Program-made: the position numbers and the translations under genes
From: Anas platyrhynchos
Taxonomy: Eukaryota; Chordata; Aves; Anseriformes; Anatidae
Assembly (NCBI RefSeq): GCF_047663525.1
Contig: NC_092616.1
Location: 2,765,501-2,829,500, forward strand
Length of the DNA: 64,000 nt
Reading direction: 5' to 3'
Part shown: piece by piece, positions 1-10,470 of the stretch
Layout: every line of letters begins with the position of its first letter
How positions within the stretch are numbered: the stretch's first letter is position 1
The notes under the pieces: generated by a model
Databases searched by the model: none
Told to the model about the DNA's origin: nothing
What the model saw: only the letters and a program-made list of their open reading frames with translations

Positions 1-571
1 CAGGTGGCCTTTGACAAATGCATATCCCAATTTTTGAATGTCCCAGCACCCTTGCTTTCCGTGTAGTCTTTAACAGTCCATTGCATTGTTCAACTTTCCC
101 AGAGGCCGGTACATGATAGGGGATGTGATACACCCACTCAATACCATGCTCTTTGACCCAAGTGTCAATAAGGTTTTTTCAGAAATGAGTGCCATTGTTT
201 AACTCAATTCTTTATGGGGTGCCATGTCACCATAGAACTTGCTTTTCAAGGCCCAGGATAGTGTTCTGTGCAGTGGCATGGGGCACAGGATATGTTTCCA
301 GCCACCTGGTGGTTGCTTCCGCCATTGTAAGTACATGGCATTTGCCGTTAAGGGTTTGAGGGGGTGTGATGTAATCAATCTGCCAGGCCTCTCCGTATTT
401 ATATTTTAGCCATTGTCCTCCATACCAAAGAGGATTCAACTGCTTGTCTTGCTTGATTGTAGCAGGTTTCACAATCATGAATAACCTGTGCAATAGTGTC
501 CATGGTCAGGTCCACCCCTCGATCACGAGCCCATTTATACATTTCATCTCTGCCTTGATGGCCAGAGGAGT
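1..571 (-). mobile_element. ERV pol fragment (integrase), class III/ERVL-like
   Basis: Minus-strand translation reads as a retroviral integrase: an HQGRDEMYKWARDRG zinc-binding-type segment near 510-565, then WQIDYITPPQT and TMAEATTRWLETYPVPHA core segments near 270-400, continuing to the window edge. The wording matches avian ERVL-like pol as I remember it; the exact family is an inference. The copy is an old, broken fossil with several breaks. It is split by the LTR at 572-1289, and a further short piece of the same pol lies at 1290-1335. Confidence 0.8.
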
Positions 572-1289
572 TGTATTGAGTCTGGCTGGGATAGAATTAA
601 CTTTCCCTGCAGCAGCCCATGCAGTGCTGTGCACTGCACTTGTAGCTAGAACAGCACTGGTATCACACCAGAGTTGTGTCTACTACTGAGCAGTGCTGGC
701 ACAGCATCAGGACTCTCACTATGCCTCTGAGAGTCAGCAGACTGGGGATGGTCAAAAAGTGAGAAAAGAATATCACCAGGGCAGCTGACCTAAACCAAGC
801 AAAAGGATATTCCATACTGTATGACATCACTACTCAGCAATAAAAGGTGGAAAAATGAAGAAGATGGGAGAGGGTGGGCTCTTGTGAAAACTGTTTGTCC
901 TCCTGAGCAACAGCTATGTGCTTTGAGGCCCAGCTTCAAGGACGAGGTCAAGCATCGCTTATTTGTGGGAAGTAGAGAGTAATTTCTTTCCTCTGCACTT
1001 CTGCACAGGCTTTGCTAGTGATTTTGGTTTTGTTTTCTTTTTTCTTTTTTCTTTTTTCCTTTTTCCTTTTTCCTTTTTTTTTTTCCTTTAGTTAAATTGT
1101 TTAATTAGTAATAATTTTCCCTTAATAGTAATAGAATACATTTTTTCCTTTGATTATTAATTATTAATTATTCTTATCTCAACTGTTACTTGTTTCTTTC
1201 CTTTTCTTCTTCCTCTCTTCTTGTGACGCGAGGAAGTGAGAGAGTGGTTGTGGTGGAGTTCAGCTGTCTAGCAAGGTAAAACCACCACA
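572..1289 (+). mobile_element. Solo LTR inserted in the ERV pol
   Basis: The segment begins TGTATTGAGTCTGGCTGGG and ends GGTAAAACCACCACA, giving TG...CA ends. It contains AATAAAA near 839 and a long pyrimidine tract at 1028-1083. The flanks are GGAGT (567-571) and GGTGT (1290-1294), a 5-bp target duplication with one mismatch. Pol sequence resumes on the far side, so this LTR landed inside an already resident pol. It belongs to the abundant avian LTR type whose sense strand starts TGT..TGG..CTGGGATAG. Confidence 0.8.
1028..1083. repeat. Pyrimidine-rich simple repeat
   Basis: A run of C followed by six or seven T, repeated about eight times inside the LTR at 572-1289. It is part of that LTR and not an independent feature. 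Confidence 0.8.
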
Positions 1290-1335
1290 GGTGTCATCGG
1301 CCTATTGAGCTATACATAATTCACCCTTACGTTGT
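1290..1335 (-). mobile_element. Short ERV pol piece (RNase H to integrase linker)
   Basis: Minus-strand reading resembles the KGEL..A...DT segment that precedes SGHQGRD in avian ERVL-like pol. It is therefore the upstream continuation of the pol fragment at 1-571, separated from it by the LTR. It ends where the second LTR begins. Old fossil. Confidence 0.55.
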
Positions 1336-1965
1336 GTACTGGGTCTGGCTGGGATGTTAACTTTCCCTGCAGCAGCCCATACAGTGCTGTGCTCTGCACT
1401 TGTAGCTAGAACAGCAGTGGTATCACAGCAGTGTTGTGTCTACTGCTGAGCAATGCTGGCACAGTATAAGGATTCACTCTAACCCCTTCCCAAGAGCCAT
1501 CAGGCTGGGGGTAGGCAAGAGGTGAGGAGGGGACATCACCAGGGCAGTTGAGCTAGACCAGCCAAAGGGATATTCCATACCATATAATGTCACACAGCAA
1601 TAAAATGTGGGAAAGGGCTCTTGTTATGAAAACAGCACTAATAGGAGGGAAAAGACTCTCATTATAAAAACGTTCATCCTTTCAAACAACTGCTATGTGT
1701 ATTGAAGTCCTGCCTCCTGGGAGGTGTCCTAACATCATTCATTGATGGGAATTAGAGAATAATTTCTTTATTTCTTTCATCAATCTCTGTGCTGCCACAT
1801 GGCCTTTGCTTTTTTGTTGATGGTGGTGGTGTTTGTTTGTTTCTTTCTTTCTTTGGTTGGTTGGTTTTGGTTGGTTGGTTTGGTTTAGTTTGGTGTTCCT
1901 TTTTCATTTTCCCTTTAATTAAATTATCCATATTGCAACCTTTTGCTTTCATTTCCCTTGGCCAA
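1336..1965 (+). mobile_element. Second LTR copy, 3' truncated
   Basis: Starts TGTACTGGGTCTGGCTGGG and follows the LTR at 572-1289 block by block: the CCTGCAGCAGCCCATACAG segment, GATATTCCATACCATA, AATAAAA near 1601 and the T-rich stretch near 1805-1915. The usual final CACCACA end is missing, so the copy is truncated or decayed at about 1940-1965. A (GGTT)n and (TTTC)n low-complexity stretch at 1835-1895 belongs to it. Confidence 0.7.
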
Positions 1966-2199
1966 CGGGATTTTCCAGCAGGATCATAGAGGATATCCTC
2001 AGATGTGGCCCTGACTCCCAGAGTTATTGCATTGGATCTTTCAGATACCCGGAGATATCTTGGAGCAGCTGTGGCACCTGAGATGTCGCCAGGTGCTTCC
2101 ATCCAAACCACTCCCTGCTGCTCTCCATCTCCATCCTTTACCACAGGACAAGGGGATTTTGTGCCCAGCAGAACTATCAAGGGGAATGCCCAGATCAAG
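1966..2199. other. Unassigned interval
   Basis: No recognisable gene. A minus-strand open frame runs through it into the LTR to the left, but it matches no family I know and is probably chance. It may be ERV-derived flank. Confidence 0.3.
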
Positions 2200-3700
2200 T
2201 GTGGATGGAAGGAGATGAGCCCCTTTCCAGCCCCAGGACCACAGACCCCAAATGAGATGCCTCAATGGCCTCAGCTGAATCCCGTCCCTCAGCAGGGGTA
2301 CAGAGATCCCTGCCTGCCACTGCCCAGCTGTCCTCCCTGTGATGGGACAAGGGGAGGGGTTTCACATACCCAGCTCTGTCCCTGGCCGGAGGAATGACAC
2401 AGATTGAAAGAAGTCTCCCAGCAGCTGAGGGAGGGAATATCAGTGATTGCTTTGGTGCATTTCCAAGGAGGTTTGTGGGGAGACAAAGGACATCTCGAGG
2501 GAGCCCAGTGGGACAGAGCAGTTGATATCATGGTCAGGTGCTGTGCTGCTGAGCTGGGCTGGGCTCCTGTGCTGCAGGGAACTCCTGGCGCTGCAGAGAG
2601 ACAGCTCTGCCCAGGAGCAGCTCCTCTGCACAGCACAGCAGGGCTGGGGGCTCTGACTGCAGGTGGCACTGGGAGAGGAGAGGAGAGAGGGGTTGGAGGC
2701 AGCAAGGAGCGCAACAGCAGAGGGCAGCGTGTGGCAGGACAGATCTGCAGGCGCTTGACACGGTGAGTCTGGAAGCAGGGCAATGCAGATGCAGTTGCCA
2801 AAGGGGTCTTCTACAGCTGGCACAACTGATGCCTGATAGCATCTGTTGAGGTGACTCTTCCTCTGTCTAGTAGAAGATGCTTTAGAGAATGGCATTTATG
2901 AGGGGAAATCTCAAGAGGAAGATGAAGGCTTGGTTTATCTGAAGCAGAGGGCTTTTTATGTAGTCTGTTTTCAGATTCCTGCTGTGGAGGGAAGGCAGGT
3001 TTCATGGTAATGGGTTGTCAGGATTGTACAGAAGAGTGGGACTCCTGGAGCATTGCACTGAGAGATCAATATGGAAGTGATGAGTCTATATACTCTCTTC
3101 CCACATCTCAGCATACAGACTACAGCAATATCATGTTTATGGTGTCTTCAGGGCTTACCTGAGCTGATCTTTAGGAGCTGCATCCTCTGTGATGCTCCTG
3201 GACAGTGTCCTGTCTCCAGGAGTCCTCTATAGAGCAAAGCTGAGCATACAGCTTGTGGAATGGGGTCTGTGAGTGTGGACAGGGAGGAGACATGGGGACA
3301 GAGAAACAGCTCCTGGTGAGCTGTCCCTCCCTGGCATTGCCTCCCCTGGCAGCAGCAGGCTGGCATTCCTCCTGGCTTCTCCACCTGGCCGTGCTGCTGC
3401 TGTTCTTGTTTGCAGGCTGGCTGGGGATGGGGGTTTCACATGCACATGGAGTGAGCCCTCGGTGTGCTTGGGGGAAGTAGAGTATGGGGACAGGGTACGG
3501 TGTCTGGAGATGTGCCCTTTGAGCCTAGATTCTTCTGCTTTCAGCAGTGTCATGATTTTTTTTCAGGTGAATGTAATTGTCATGAAGCTCAAGGAGATGC
3601 CAGCAGAAGAGACCAGCCTTTATGGACAGGCTGGCTGTCCTCTCTGAAGGACAGTCCACACTTAAGGGACAGTCTTTTGCCTCTGAGTATGAATGAAAAG
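2200..3700 (+). repeat. OR upstream unit, copy 1
   Basis: One copy of the block found ahead of most ORs here. Markers in order: CCCCTTTCCAGCCCCAGGA near 2221; AGAGACAGCTCTGCCCAGGA near 2597; a splice donor at 2763; and a 3' part near 3540-3665 including GCCAGCAGAAGAGACCAGCC and TTTATGGACAGGCTGGCTGT. It is more diverged than the copies at 12.7-14.6 and 31.6-33.9 kb. Its 3' part matches 44.56-44.70 kb in reverse, upstream of the pseudogene at 43105. Confidence 0.65.
2520..2762 (+). other. Candidate non-coding exon 1 for OR at 4079
   Basis: The segment ends TTGACACG followed by GTGAGT (GT at 2763-2764). The same arrangement, a GC-rich block with CTGTGCTGCTGAGCTGGGC and then a CACG/CCCG|GTRAGT donor, recurs in four other upstream units. 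Avian and mammalian ORs often have untranslated 5' exons spliced to a coding exon. The left edge is approximate and no TATA box was identified. The acceptor would be at 4054-4055. Confidence 0.4.
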
Positions 3701-4078
3701 GAATGAAAACAAAATAAAGATTTCCCATCAACCCTCCACCACAGATGGGTAAACTGGGAACAACAAAGTGGAAAATTTCAACATATCAGAAGTGAATTAA
3801 TTTGAGATTGCCTCATGTTGCTATTTACTTATTTCTGTAGAGCAGGGGTGACGCCTGCATTGCCCACAGCAGAGTCCCATGCTCCCAGAGGCACCCTCAG
3901 GTAGCATCAATCAGGCCACATGAAAGAGACCTGCCAAATATCTGCCTGGAAGTGTGGAAGTACGTTGGAGTGCTTAAATAAGGAATGGAAATTGCTTTTC
4001 TCTAAGGAATTAACTCTATGGTTAATTATCACCAGCTTTCTGCTCCTTTCTGCAGGACCCCATGGACAGAACCAGCAA

Positions 4079-5101
4079 ATGGCTAACAGCAGCTCTGTCA
4101 GTGAGTTCCTCCTCCTGCCATTTGCAGACACACGGGAGCTGCAGCTCCTGCACTTCGCACTCTTCCTGGGCATCTACCTGGCTGCCATCCTGGGCAACGG
4201 CCTCATCCTCACCGCTGTAGCCTGCGACCACCGCCTCCACACCCCCATGTTCTTCTTCCTCCTCAACCTCGCCCTCCTCGACCTGGGCTGCATCTCCACC
4301 ACTCTCCCCAAAGCCATGGCCAATTCCCTCTGGGACACCAGGGCCATCTCCTATGAAGGATGTGCTGCACAGGTCTTTCTCTTTGCCTTCTTGACTGGAG
4401 CAGAGTTTTCAGTCCTTACTCTCATGGCCTATGATCGCTACATTGCCATCTGCAAGCCCCTGCACTATGGGAGCCTCCTGGGCAGCAGAGCTTGTGCCCA
4501 GATGGCAGCAGCTGCCTGGGGCAGTGGATTTCTCCATGCTGTGCTGCACACTGCCATTACATTTTCCCTGTCCCTCTGCCAAGGCAATGCTTTGGACCAG
4601 TTCTTCTGTGAAATCCCCCAGATCCTCAAGCTCTCCTGCTCAGATGCCTACCTCAGGGAAGTTGGGGCACTTATGTTTAGTGTTTCTTTTTTATTTGGTT
4701 GTTTTGTTTTCATTCTTTTCTCCTATGTGCAGATCTTCAGGGCTGTGCTGAGGATGCCCTCTGAGCAGGGACGACACAAAGCCTTTTCCACTTGTCTCCC
4801 TCACCTGGCTGTGGTCTCCCTCTTTGTCAGCACTGCCATGTTTGCCTACCTCAAGTCCCCCTCCACCTCCTCCCCATCCTTGGACCTGGTCTTGTCTCTT
4901 CTGTACTCAGTGGTGCCTCCAGTAGTGAACCCCCTCATCTACAGCAAGAGGAACCTGGAACTGAAGGATACCTTAAGGAAATTATTTACATTCTTGCTTC
5001 TTAAGCATCAGAAACGTGACCATCATCTTAACAAGACAGGCAGGATTTCTCAGAGAAATGAAAATCTTGAAAAAGATTTTTTTTTTTTTAGAGAAGATTA
5101 A
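4079..5101 (+). CDS. Olfactory receptor, family 14-like, intact
   Basis: Odorant-sensing G-protein-coupled receptor of olfactory neuron cilia. The frame is open from 3920, but the receptor starts at the ATG at 4079 (MANSSSVSEF). That gives 340 residues aligned with its neighbours and places the start 24 nt after the splice acceptor TTTCTGCAG at 4047-4055. Visible OR features: sequon N3, GN in TM1 (39-40), PMFFFL at the start of TM2, C95 and C177 for the ECL1-ECL2 disulfide, MAYDRYIAIC (116-125) ending TM3, KAFSTC before TM6, and PLIYSKRN in TM7. PMF for PMY and SKRN for SMRN are slight departures. The C-terminal tail is about 40 residues past TM7, twice the usual length, and ends in a poly-Phe run from a T-rich tract. 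A poly(A) signal AATAAA lies at 5182-5187. Subfamily assignment is by memory. Confidence 0.93.
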   Translation: MANSSSVSEFLLLPFADTRELQLLHFALFLGIYLAAILGNGLILTAVACDHRLHTPMFFFLLNLALLDLGCISTTLPKAMANSLWDTRAISYEGCAAQVFLFAFLTGAEFSVLTLMAYDRYIAICKPLHYGSLLGSRACAQMAAAAWGSGFLHAVLHTAITFSLSLCQGNALDQFFCEIPQILKLSCSDAYLREVGALMFSVSFLFGCFVFILFSYVQIFRAVLRMPSEQGRHKAFSTCLPHLAVVSLFVSTAMFAYLKSPSTSSPSLDLVLSLLYSVVPPVVNPLIYSKRNLELKDTLRKLFTFLLLKHQKRDHHLNKTGRISQRNENLEKDFFFFRED

Positions 5102-5109
5102 GTTTATTT

Positions 5110-6053
5110 TTATCATCCTACCTGTTGTTCATTATAGTTTATTTGACCCAATCATACTTAAAGAACCAATCTTTCAGTGTAAATAAATAAAATAAGCCAT
5201 CAGAAATTCACTGGTCTCAGCTGCCACTTTTTCCAATCTTCCCTGCAGCTGGAGGAGCAGCTCCAGCACACAGGAGGGGCTCAGGGGCCAAGAGCCCAGC
5301 TGCCACGTGGAGGAGCAGCCCCAGTGTCCCTCAGGGCTTCCCCTCACTGCCCGCTGGGCTCTGCTGCCTTTGGGTCGGGGCTGCTGCTTCCCTGGAGACA
5401 CAGCTATGGCCAGAAGCAGGATGAGACCTTCTCCATGCTGCTCCCCATTCACTTCCAAGCTCTTCCTTTGTGCCCCTGCCTATGTGTTACTCCTAAGATC
5501 TCATATGCTTTGGCAACAGCCCTATTGTCTCTGCAGTGGCATCTCTATGCACCTCTTCTAATGCTGGTGTCAAGAACACACCCAAGGTGCTGCTCCCTGA
5601 ACAGGCCACTTGCTTCTGGGCTTCACCATGGATCAGAGTCCCAGAGTGATCAGTGAAGGACTGAGGGCTGAACTGAGAGTATCCTTCTTGGTTGCACATG
5701 GCCCAGTAAACTGTAACTGGCCTTTGACTTTCCTGCCTGGTACTGTCCAACTGGTGCTGGGACTGATGGTAAATGGCATCCTGGAGAGCAATCTGGAGAG
5801 GAAGAATTTGTGAGATTGTGTGGGCACTGAGTGTTTCTTCATCTAATGAGTGACCATCCAATGTAGAGTATCCCAAAGAAAAAGGAGAACATGATGAGCC
5901 CATGGGCTATGGAGGGCTCTGCAGTGCCCAGAGCGGTTGTGAGGAGCCAGCAGGCAAAGGTATCCAAGAGTCAAGTGTGGTTCAGGACAGTTTCTTTGAA
6001 ACCCCGCAATCTGGATTGAGTGCAGCACTTGCCTGCCCTTTGTGCCCTTATCA
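5110..6053. other. OR 3' flank and unassigned sequence
   Basis: After the poly(A) signal at 5182 comes GC-rich sequence (5220-5460) and then a 136-codon minus-strand open frame at 5493-5903 that I do not recognise. I see no domain or RNA gene. It is probably chance or old repeat. Confidence 0.4.
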
Positions 6054-6165
6054 CAGATTCATTGAATCAGTAAGGTTGGAAAAGACCTCCAAGATCATCT
6101 GGTCCAACCATTCCCCTACCGCCAGGATCATCCATTAAACCATGTCATTTTTTTGCCCTTAGAGA
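6054..6165 (-). mobile_element. CR1 LINE 3' end remnant
   Basis: Reads ACAGATTCATTGAATCAGTA, then GGTTGGAAAAGACCTCCAAG and ATCATCTGGTCCAACCATTC, the standard reverse complement of a CR1 3' end. Only the tail is present, as usual for 5'-truncated CR1. Confidence 0.8.
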
Positions 6166-8230
6166 CACCCTATGGTCCTGCCAAGCACTGTCCTGTGCTA
6201 CTGAGCCATCAGGGTAGATTGAAAGGGTCTCAACAGAAGATATCCCCAGTGAGTTGGGTCTTCTGCCCAGCCTGAGCAGCACAGGCAGAGGGGAGTAGGG
6301 GTAGCAGGCACCACAGCCCCCTCGGTCTGCAGAGCAGCACCGCCAGCTGCAGCTGGGGCTCGGAGCTCCCTCTGAGTGTCTTCTAGGCCAGCTTCAGGCA
6401 CGCAGCTTCTGGACTTGAGTGTGATCCTCACTGTGTGCAAGGAGCTGAGAGACTGCCAACAGGCATGGGGCTCGGACATTGCCTGCAAGGTCCCTCCTGC
6501 CCTAGCAACTCCCAGAACTGGCACGGAACTGGCTCCTGTGCCTCAGAGAGGCTGGGAGTCCAGCAGCAGTGCCATGGGCCGGAAGGATCACAACCAGCTC
6601 ACTTCTACCTGGGCAGGTCCTGGGCCAAAAAGGGTCTGTTTTGTAGGTATGGTATTAAGACGTCAGTGGTGCCTCAGAGATTCCTAATGCAGTCCTAAGT
6701 CTGTGAAGTGGACTGTGAGTTGACTTCTTTCTGAAGTAGCCTACAGGCCACCTCCTGACTGCCAGCTGGGATCTGTGCCATTCATATCTGCCAGTGTACC
6801 TATCTGAAAGGCTGGCAAAAGCACCTGGATGAATGTAGTTTGTGCGATCCTCTCCTCGTAAGTATCTGGTAATCCCCATAAAGGAAGAGGTCTTGGATAA
6901 AGGGTCACATGTCAGAGGGTTCATCCTTTTCCTAAAAAATGTGGCTTCTTTCAGATTTCCACACAAAGGTGACCACTGCCTCCAAAGTGCCTGGGGGGAG
7001 CTGAAGCGTGCTTGATAGCCTGTGAAAAGTTACCCAGGAGCTGTAGGAGCCATTTTAGATCCAAAGCTGGTGGGTAGGAAGGGCACTTTTGGGGTGGTGA
7101 AGAGCTGCTAGATACGTTGTGCAGGGTGCTCCTACAGAACTTTGTGCCCTTCACCCTCCTGACTACAATGCCACTTCTGTATCAGGAATGGAGTAGCCAG
7201 CAGAGGTTAGAAAGATACTCTGAGATCATAAAAGCTATCAGAAAGTTCCCCCTACGAAGATAGCTGATATGGGGAAGTCAGGAGAAGCCTGGGCAGGAGA
7301 GGTGTGTGATCTGGGGGAGGGAAGAAGGGACCTCTTGACCAGGAGACCTTGAGCAGAAGAAACTACCAATTCTGAAGAGGTAAGAGGGTTCAGGTAATGT
7401 TGATGCTACTGCAACACTGACTCTGAAAACATTCCTGTTAGGCTCTTACCCTGTTTCTAACCCCTAACTGCTACTCCTCCCCTTGACTGTAATCCACTAC
7501 TCTCCCGCTTAACCTCAAACCTTTCCTTGAAGCCAAAGCTCAAACCCATAAGCCCATAACATTAACTTCTTGCTCACCTTAATCTCTGTCCTTATCACTA
7601 GGATAGAAATGCTCTATTTAATCCTAGCCCTCAGGCAAGCCTTAAGCCCTAAGCCCTAAACCCTAAACCCTAAACCCTAAGCCCTGAGTCCTAAACCCTA
7701 ACCTGGAAACTGAACTACCAATATTCCAGTTCCCAGGATCTAAAAACCTCAACTTCATTTCCTCATCTACTTAAACTGTTTGCCATATTGTCCGGAATGG
7801 CGAAGTTGCTGAGCATTCACACATCATTCAAAGATGAATGTGAGGTGGCATGTATCTGATCAGCTTGCAGGCAACAAGGAGGAGATGAGTAGAAATGCTG
7901 TGAGGAGCTCAGCTGTGTCTCAAGTTTTTCATAGGCCCACAGGAGGAACATGGTTGTGAAGGAGCTGACAGGTCAACTCATGGCTGGGATCCGTACTTTT
8001 AGGCTCTCATCTGCCCAGTGTCCCTGTCAGGCCAGTGGAAGCTGCCCGGTTGGCATGTTGATTGTGGGATCCCCTCTGCTTAAGTGTCTGGTAGGCCCCA
8101 GCCAGGAAGAAGACCTGCATATGGGCTATTTCTGTCCTTCTGCAAGACGAAAGGAACACAGCTGCAAGACGACAGGAACAAAGCTGTTCACTCACCAACC
8201 TCCCCAGTGAAATAAGAGAGGTTCAGTACC
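6166..8230. other. Gene-poor interval
   Basis: No gene, RNA or repeat that I can name apart from the 7-bp tandem at 7645-7702. Open frames are short and on both strands. Confidence 0.4.
7645..7702. repeat. 7-bp tandem repeat, CCCTAAA/CCCTAAG
   Basis: About eight consecutive seven-base units, mostly CCCTAAA or CCCTAAG, with one degenerate unit (CCCTGAG). The unit matches the plant-type telomere word and not the six-base vertebrate CCCTAA. It is short, interstitial and imperfect. Confidence 0.85.
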
Positions 8231-8234
8231 AAAA

Positions 8235-8465
8235 AAGTTTAAAGCTCATGTGTTGGGAAAAGGACAGTTTGATTAAAAGAAAAGGAAGGGAAAATATTAT
8301 TACTATAATTAATATTAGTAATAAATATTAAGTATATAAGACGACGATGATGGTGATGATGATGATATCTACAAACCAAGTGATGCTCAGTACAATTACT
8401 CACCACCCAATGGGAGATGCCCATCCCATCCCTGAGCAGCAGTCCCCCTAACCCTGGCCAGCCTG
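8235..8465 (-). mobile_element. ERV LTR fragment
   Basis: Contains AAGTGATGCTCAGTAC.ATTACTCACCACC and the AT-rich (GAT)n segment typical of the LTR found complete at 22365-22929. Only the central to 3' part is present. It adjoins a pol fragment at 8490-8880, in the same order as at 12126-12535 on the other strand. Confidence 0.65.
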
Positions 8466-8489
8466 TGTCAGGATCTCCTGTGGAGGTCC

Positions 8490-8880
8490 CTTGACTAAAT
8501 TAAATTAACATTTATGGCAAAACCATATTTCAGAAGGATTTGAACTATTTTCTTCCCTTTCTCAAAAATAACTTCTGCTCTGTTGCCCCACATGATGATG
8601 TCATCAATGCATTGCTGCTGTTTAGGAGCTTCCCCCTGCTCCATGGCAATCTGGAAGAGTCCATGGCAAATGGTAGGGCTGTGTTTCTACCCCTGGGGCA
8701 GTCAGTTCCAGGTGGACTGGATGTCCCTGCAAGAGTGGCCTGCACACTGCAGCACCTGCTGTTCTTCAGCCTTCATCAATCCTGCAACAGAATGGTCCTG
8801 TGAGAGACCAGGGCAGGTAGACAACTGTTTAATGTTCTCTCTCTCCAAGGCAGCTATGTCAAAGCCCCACAGCTACCCTT
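8490..8880 (-). mobile_element. ERV pol fragment (reverse transcriptase)
   Basis: Minus-strand reading resembles the avian ERVL-like reverse transcriptase palm, with a DDIIMWGNRAE-type active-site region near 8560-8610 and upstream text near 8640-8830. It is an old, broken fossil. The copy at 12126-12350 covers part of the same region. Confidence 0.65.
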
Positions 8881-9239
8881 TTGGATCTTTGAAGTACCCT
8901 CTTCTAAGGTAGTCTATGCCAAGGATTCACAGAGGTGTTTTTCCAATGCCTTCCCAATTAGACTCATTTCAGCTTCCACTGCAGTTAACTGCTCTAGGTG
9001 CCTGCCCAGATCTTCCCACATTCCCTGACACTCCTCACTCTCCTGCCTCTGGGAAGATCTCTTCATAGCATTCTTAAGTAGTTCTTTGACCTTAAACAAA
9101 AGCTGAAACATATTCAGGAGCAATAACAACAGGAACATGTTGGTTTGACTATCCCAAGGATATTCAGAACTTTGAACAGCTATTGTAACTAGCCTGGAAG
9201 AGAAAGGGGAGGTGAAGGGGAAAGGGAGAGTGAAGAAGT

Positions 9240-9560
9240 GGGAAAGATGTGCACCCATTGTCTGCTCCATGTCCCTATCTACCATCTCAGGGACCTGAGT
9301 ATCGGGAGAAGAACCAATCTTGCTGCCAAAGGCTGATGCAAAGAAGACATTAAGTACCTCAGCCTTTTCCTCATCCCTTGTAACTCTGTTTCCCTTCACA
9401 TCCAATAAAGGATGACGATTCTCCTTAATTCCCCTTTAAATAAAGTATCTAAATAAACAGATTTTATTGTCTTTGACAGTAATAGCCAGATTGAACTCCA
9501 GCTGGGCTTTGTCCCTTCTATATTCTTCCCTGCACAGCCTCATGATATTTAGGACACAGC
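9240..9560 (-). mobile_element. CR1 LINE internal fragment
   Basis: Minus-strand reading gives [20 protein letters not shown] (9320-9385) preceded by HPLLDVKGN, the linker between endonuclease and reverse transcriptase of CR1 ORF2. It has neither a 3' tail nor a 5' end. The open frame continues to 8914 without CR1 similarity. Confidence 0.85.
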
Positions 9561-10075
9561 TCCAGGCAGAATGACAGCGTGCATGAGAAAGAAACACAGA
9601 GGAGGTGGAACCTGGCAGCCTTCCATCCCCTACCCTTCTGTGACTCCGTGCTGCAATTCCATTCAGCTGGTTACTGCTGTATTATCCAAACTTTCCTGGA
9701 ACTCCTGATGCTGCTATCTTTCCAGAGATAGCACAATCACACAAAGGTAGAACTGTCTGCCTGCAGACATGAAGAGCTGACAGAATAGAGCATCAGTGTG
9801 GGGGAGCCTTGAGAAACTGTAGATTTTGCCTACAGAAAACTCTTGACATTTTATAAGGAGATGAGCCTAGTCCTGCACCATCGGGACTGTAACCCCACAC
9901 ATCAGGGCCAAGTCTGTGCTGAGTGAACAGTGCCCCGGAGGAGGGGGGCCTGGGAACTCTGAGGGATACCACACGAGCAGTGGTGTCTGCTCACCAGGAA
10001 CCAGGCCAGATCCTACAGAGCTTCCTTAGGAGCATGGCCACAAAGAAAATCTGAATTATACTCAGCTAGGATCCT
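9561..10075. other. Unassigned interval
   Basis: No gene or repeat recognised. Confidence 0.4.
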
Positions 10076-10079
10076 GGTG

Positions 10080-10470
10080 TGACACCATATAGACAAGGAT
10101 CTACAGCCAGCAGTGAAATAGATGCAGGTTTGTGAGTCCTTTGGGCAGCCTGTTGTGGAGGGGATTAAGGGCTGTGGCAAGGCTGAAAGTCCCAACAGGA
10201 CCAAGTTCTTTGTGTCCAAAGCTATAGCTGTTGTCTCTGCCACTAAGGCCTATGAGGAGACAGCTTATTGTCACAGCACCGGGGACTCACTGGCTCCTCA
10301 ACACCAAACACGAGCCAGGCAGGAGTCAAACTATTCTCCTCCACTTGGCAATGCACATCCCCATCTCCTACTGCCCCAGAAAGAGCCCTGAGCAATGTGT
10401 GAAGGGAAAGGATCACCCTTCTAGGGTCTAGGGGTCAAGGCCTGGCCCTTGTGCTTGATGAAACATCTAG
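10080..10470 (+). repeat. Low-copy block R, copy 1
   Basis: A segment of about 330 bp recurs at 37150-37420 (reverse), 39930-40290 and 53920-54260. Shared words: CTATAGCTGTTGTCTCTGCC (variants in the others), CTGCCCCAGAAAGAGCCCTG and AGGCCTATGAGGAGACAGC. Translations of the copies stay partly alike and end at the same stop after LLPQKEP or PLPQEEP. I do not recognise it as a known gene. It is either an old repeat or a duplicated part of the cluster. Confidence 0.6.

Noticed and set aside
3920-4078. N-terminal extension of 53 residues on the first OR
   Set aside because: Paralogues all start at MSNSSS or MANSSS, and a splice acceptor at 4054-4055 lies between the upstream ATG and the true start. 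The same reasoning removes the 61 upstream codons at 49177-49359.
5087-5099. T-rich run giving Phe-rich OR tail, considered as a sequencing artefact or frameshift
   Set aside because: The frame closes within a few codons and TM7 is complete before it, so the receptor call does not depend on the run. The exact tail length could still be affected.
7645-7702. True telomere or chromosome end
   Set aside because: Only about eight imperfect 7-bp units, flanked on both sides by ordinary sequence and of the wrong unit length for a vertebrate telomere.
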